A stretch of DNA of 64,000 nucleotides from the NCBI GenBank assembly GCA_016218025.1, contig JACRFD010000018.1, positions 1 to 64,000 on the forward strand, in the 5' to 3' direction. The DNA is from Ignavibacteriales bacterium (GTDB taxonomy: Bacteria > Bacteroidota > Ignavibacteria > UBA10030 > SZUA-254). The notes under the pieces are model-generated. The model had not been told where the DNA came from and searched no databases. It saw only the letters and a program-made list of their open reading frames with translations. Shown here piece after piece: positions 61,201 through 64,000 of this stretch. Made by a program: the position numbers and the translations under genes. Every line of letters begins with the position of its first letter. Positions within the stretch are counted from its first letter, which is position 1.

Positions 61201-62171
61201 TAACTGTTATGGATAATATCGGGAATCCTGAACTGCGTAAGAATCATGGTGTTGATGCAATAAAGATTAATGAATTGAAAAAGAAATATTTATTTACACT
61301 GCAAATTGAAGATCCGCAAAGTGAATGGTCGAAGGATCCCAAGCGGTATCAATTAATAGGTGCCAAATATGATTCGCTGCTGGGCAAGAAAAATTCAGTA
61401 ATGCTCGATCTAAATATTTTACAATTCAGGGATGAAAAGAAACCGACGATATTCCCATCATTAATTCAAACCGGGATAGAAAGTTATCAGCTTGTACGAT
61501 CCTCTGCATTGGGTGCGGATCGTTATTCTCTCTATTCAGAGTCAAGTATCCGACCTCAGGATTTAAGAATGATGAGTTATGCTGCATCAGCGAACGCGTT
61601 AATTACATACACAGGAAACGGGTGGAGAATTCAATCGCCTCATCCTGTTGTGTTGGAATTGCCTCGAAGATATTTTGCAGTGCAAACCGAGTCGGGTGAA
61701 AGATATACAACTGAAAGCGGAAAGTTTTTTATTCCTGCAGGAATTCATTTGCTTAAACCGGAAATTAGAACAAATGAAACGTTCAATATTGCACCCCCGG
61801 CCTCAGGTCAGTTACTTTCGATTTCGGGAGAACTTGTTGAGATACAAAATTCTAATCGTAGTGTCGAGATTCTTTATCGCAGCGATACACGTTGTTACAC
61901 TTCTTTCAGCCATAAACCATATTCTATTTTTCTTGATGGCAATGAACTTAAAACAAAAATTCTGGAAGGTTATAGAAGATACACGGTTGTATTACCTCCC
62001 GGTGAACACAGAATGCTCGCCGTGCTGGAGACTACTGTTTCATACAGTGTTGATTTAACAAGCTTTTGGTCGTCTTGGTTTATTGTAGCCTTCGGAATGC
62101 TCTCCGGTACACTGCTAATGGGATTTTATGTGATTGTCAGATTCTCTAGATCACGAAAGGAGAATCAATAA
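58215..62171 (+). CDS. Large membrane-anchored protein: DUF2334/polysaccharide-deacetylase-like domain, Rossmann/GATase-like region, TIM-barrel glycosidase-like region, C-terminal TM
   Basis: RPLLRIEDVTVFENTERL ... GATIVMHGVTHQYQG (D and H-x3-H deacetylase-like); DARVAILWDDNAKDV...; WVADGIRAVHAVGWHQYEKW...NGILVYAWLEPPHVSEKFW...WDGVNIAELYFE; C-terminal FIVAFGMLSGTLLMGFYVIVRF. Confidence 0.75.
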   Translation: MFIYMKTRYIFLVFLLPHILFTRFSYSAEAKRVLILFEGKDVPTNYARGDARQLAMLLGHFKTEYKIEGVETYRSEEMKNYDITFFIGFSKQYDPPEKFLRDAYSPDKMLVWMNTGMEYFSRKYDLAKKYSIKFERLDTISNFDIVSAGGRNFTKGEPNINIINVLNQNNVDVIATAFSNATGREVPYIVRIDNFMYIADSPFASATETDRYIYFADMLHDLLDQPHEEKHRPLLRIEDVTVFENTERLRDVADALYSKYVPFLVGVVPFFVDPDRGTRVSLSDKPEMVDALHYMVSRGATIVMHGVTHQYQGTTATDFEFWDASTNQKLKEDSKDYVEKKIKMGLEEFWKNNLYPLVWETPHYTASQSDYPIFAKYFNTAMEQRCVLDDADYSQYFPYIIEKDLFGQRLLPENLGYIPLDEDREVEEDAVKKLLNGAKMQLAVRDGFASAFIHSFIDIRYIEEYVDGIKNLGYQFIDVKDLNLNVKLNNHLVITGSQAYSVKLDDQFYRRTIYQPDGEIESREESPERISGVVNNNISLQPRYMLVAEPLEFKEIELNWFDKLKGDVKKIWEDVSKPEIDFDDARVAILWDDNAKDVSYNNQSSFASAFRSININVDTLPSSSLPSLDLYNLLIVPYNNVELLLDKDYDKIVNFLETGGNVITDGKNDLADELGIKFAGSKIKIEKMRDRLYPSDPLMLKTPEMMTRFDYLPNDKILCVEEKIDAPVVLGKNYGKGKFIFFGIRFDPISKDGYSRFPYLIEYVRSFFHLSPILRRENLEVYYDAGYRHNVSIEDLVKRWVADGIRAVHAVGWHQYEKWTYDYERLVELCHANGILVYAWLEPPHVSEKFWKDHPEWQEKNFRGEPVKASWRFPVALTDTACFSEVKNMYRSFLERYDWDGVNIAELYFEAGVDGPENSNLMTPMHPSARTEFQSHHGFDPALLFDEKSAYYWKNNVRAWNLFEEYRVAKLIQFHDSFLSMVDELKFKKPHLDVVVTVMDNIGNPELRKNHGVDAIKINELKKKYLFTLQIEDPQSEWSKDPKRYQLIGAKYDSLLGKKNSVMLDLNILQFRDEKKPTIFPSLIQTGIESYQLVRSSALGADRYSLYSESSIRPQDLRMMSYAASANALITYTGNGWRIQSPHPVVLELPRRYFAVQTESGERYTTESGKFFIPAGIHLLKPEIRTNETFNIAPPASGQLLSISGELVEIQNSNRSVEILYRSDTRCYTSFSHKPYSIFLDGNELKTKILEGYRRYTVVLPPGEHRMLAVLETTVSYSVDLTSFWSSWFIVAFGMLSGTLLMGFYVIVRFSRSRKENQ

Positions 62172-63448
62172 TGCCAAACGGATCGGTTCTTGAACTCGAT
62201 CTCGGCATAATATTTTTGTTATCCGTTATCATAATCTGGTTTATGATTTTTTACCAGCTTATTTTAACGATGGCAGGTTTTTTCCATTACAGGTCGTCAC
62301 GAAAAGAAAAAAAAACAATTGACAAAAATAATTATGATTTCCCATTTGTTACAATTCTTATACCTGCGCACAATGAAGAAAAAGTAATTGCTTACACGGT
62401 AGAAGCAATGCTGAATCTTGAATATCCGAAAGATAAGTTAGACGTGCTTGTTATAAACGACGGATCAACCGATGCGACTGCTGAGATAGTTAATAAGTAT
62501 GCTTCGAATGATTCCCGCCTCAGAATTTACAATGTGCCGAAAGGCGAAGGAGGAAAGGGAAAATCTCGCGCTTTAAACATTGGCTTGAAACAAACTAAAG
62601 CCGATTTTGTTGCTGTTTATGATGCCGACAACACTCCCGATTCATCGGCTCTTAAATATTTGATGGCACAATTGTTAGAAGATGAAACACTGGGTGCGGT
62701 TCTTGGAAAATTTCGAACGATCAACAAAAACCGAAATTTATTAACACGATTTATCAATATAGAAACGCTTGGATTTCAATCTATGTTACAGGCGGGAAGA
62801 TGGAAGATGTTCAAGATCGCAACGCTTCCAGGCACAAATCTAATTATCCGCAGGAGTTTGATAGATAAACTTAACGGGTGGGATGAAGATGCCATAACGG
62901 AAGATTCGGAATTGAGCGTACGAATTTACAAAGAGGGATACAAAATTAAATTTGTTCCTTACTCTGTTACATTTGAACAAGAGCCTGAATCGTGGAAAGT
63001 ATGGATCAAACAGCGAACCCGCTGGGTACAGGGGAACAACTATGTTGGGAAAAAATTTCTGAAAGAGATACCTTCTTTTAAAAATAAATTTCTTGCAATC
63101 GAATTATTATACATGCTTTCTTTATATTATGTTTTTCTTGTCGCATTAATTGGCTCGGACGCTCTTTTCCTTCTCGGTGTTTTCAATGTTGTGACAATCA
63201 ACCTGCCAGGACCATACACTTTGGTTTGGGTGGTTGGCGTTATTCTATTTATAATGGAAATACTCTTAGCGCTTTCGTATGACAGGGAAGATAAATTTTC
63301 TAATTTACTTCTATCGTTGCTGATGTATATAACATACTGCCAGCTCTGGATATTTATTGTCGGCAGGGCGATATATTTAGATGTAGTGAAGAAAGAAAAG
63401 CGGACGTGGGTGAAAACGGAGAGATTTGAGGTGAAAAGAGGAAATTGA
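62171..63448 (+). CDS. Processive membrane glycosyltransferase, family 2 (PgaC/BcsA-like)
   Basis: VTILIPAHNEEKVI, VINDGSTDATAEI, VAVYDADNTPD, AITEDSELSVRIY, QRTRWVQGN; TM segments at both ends; TAATG overlap with upstream gene. Confidence 0.93.
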   Translation: MPNGSVLELDLGIIFLLSVIIIWFMIFYQLILTMAGFFHYRSSRKEKKTIDKNNYDFPFVTILIPAHNEEKVIAYTVEAMLNLEYPKDKLDVLVINDGSTDATAEIVNKYASNDSRLRIYNVPKGEGGKGKSRALNIGLKQTKADFVAVYDADNTPDSSALKYLMAQLLEDETLGAVLGKFRTINKNRNLLTRFINIETLGFQSMLQAGRWKMFKIATLPGTNLIIRRSLIDKLNGWDEDAITEDSELSVRIYKEGYKIKFVPYSVTFEQEPESWKVWIKQRTRWVQGNNYVGKKFLKEIPSFKNKFLAIELLYMLSLYYVFLVALIGSDALFLLGVFNVVTINLPGPYTLVWVVGVILFIMEILLALSYDREDKFSNLLLSLLMYITYCQLWIFIVGRAIYLDVVKKEKRTWVKTERFEVKRGN

Positions 63449-63472
63449 GAGTAGAGTTCTCAGATAAAAAAA

Positions 63473-64000
63473 TTATTGAGTGTTAATAAATTCAAATGAC
63501 TTACTTTGAATTTTTATTTTCTCAATTTTAGGCATATTATCATAGGTTCGACCGTAAAGTTCACGACCAGATAGATCTTTTCTTACACCTCCCCATTGTT
63601 TGAAGAAGAATGGAATTCTTGCTTTCCTACATTGTCTAAAAATTGATTTAACCCATTCTGGTTTCATAAGACGAGAGCCTGGTCCTGATTCCCCACCAAC
63701 AATTACCCATTGCAAATCTTCAAGCTGTAAGTCGTCAAGGGGACCTATGAGCGGTTCGCAAGATAAAAATCGGACTGCTGCGGGAACATGCTTTAAATCT
63801 GTAATACGACGAACAACACGAGCATCTTCCACGCTCACCCCCATCCATATATTGGATGTCCAATGAAGCTTTGTAGCAACTTCTCGAAGCCGTTTACTTC
63901 TTTTTGTTAATATCTGGAATGTGTGTTGTGGACAACTGACCATTGTTTCGAACACTTGTTTGATGTAATTGAGAGGTACTTTTTCATGAAATAGATCACT
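63473..64000 (-). CDS. DUF5131 / phage Gp37-Gp68 family protein (5' end outside window)
   Basis: HTFQILTKRSKRLREVA, NIWMGVSVED, RFLSCEPLIGPL, WVIVGGESGPGSRLMKPEWV, FFFKQWGG. Frame stays open to 64000 (SDLFHEKVPLNYIKQVFETM), so ORF track start 63955 is not the true start. Confidence 0.92.
   Translation of the reverse strand, partial: SDLFHEKVPLNYIKQVFETMVSCPQHTFQILTKRSKRLREVATKLHWTSNIWMGVSVEDARVVRRITDLKHVPAAVRFLSCEPLIGPLDDLQLEDLQWVIVGGESGPGSRLMKPEWVKSIFRQCRKARIPFFFKQWGGVRKDLSGRELYGRTYDNMPKIEKIKIQSKSFEFINTQ

Overview
This window is about 64 kb of AT-rich bacterial chromosome, densely packed with genes. Recurrent 'LEQNYPNPFNP'-type C-terminal domains, PEGA, propeller and YCF48 proteins suggest the Bacteroidota/Ignavibacteria/Chlorobi superphylum (inference only; no search was run). 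I see no rRNA, tRNA, CRISPR, IS or prophage. Core blocks: ptsH(partial)-ptsI; phosphoglucose/phosphomannose isomerase; an outer-membrane operon (peptidase-propeller-barrel protein, PQQ-propeller lipoprotein, PEGA protein); Crp/Fnr regulator; PHP hydrolase; ribH; DUF177-rpmF-plsX-fabHDG-acpP-fabF-rnc; BamA/TamA-like protein; rsmE; histidine-degradation genes (hutU, hutI, ftcD, cyclodeaminase) on the minus strand; M14 peptidase; cold-shock gene; priA; GspE/PilB-like ATPase; truA; M48 peptidase; LemA-TPM cluster; PLP decarboxylase; a YCF48-repeat secreted protein; and a deacetylase/glycosidase-like membrane protein coupled to a processive GT2. The best candidates for undescribed biology are: (i) the 58.2-63.4 kb deacetylase-like/GH-like plus GT2 pair, resembling a rewired PgaB/PgaC exopolysaccharide module; (ii) the 23.2-27.2 kb cassette with a thioredoxin-like protein, a secreted 10-Cys mini-protein and a translationally coupled large secreted protein; (iii) the zinc-ribbon/partner gene pair at 30.9-33.4 kb; (iv) several noncoding structures (cold-shock leader, nested hairpin at 44.5 kb, GC-rich 3' element at 47.0 kb). 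Domain calls come from reading motifs in the translations, not from HMM searches.
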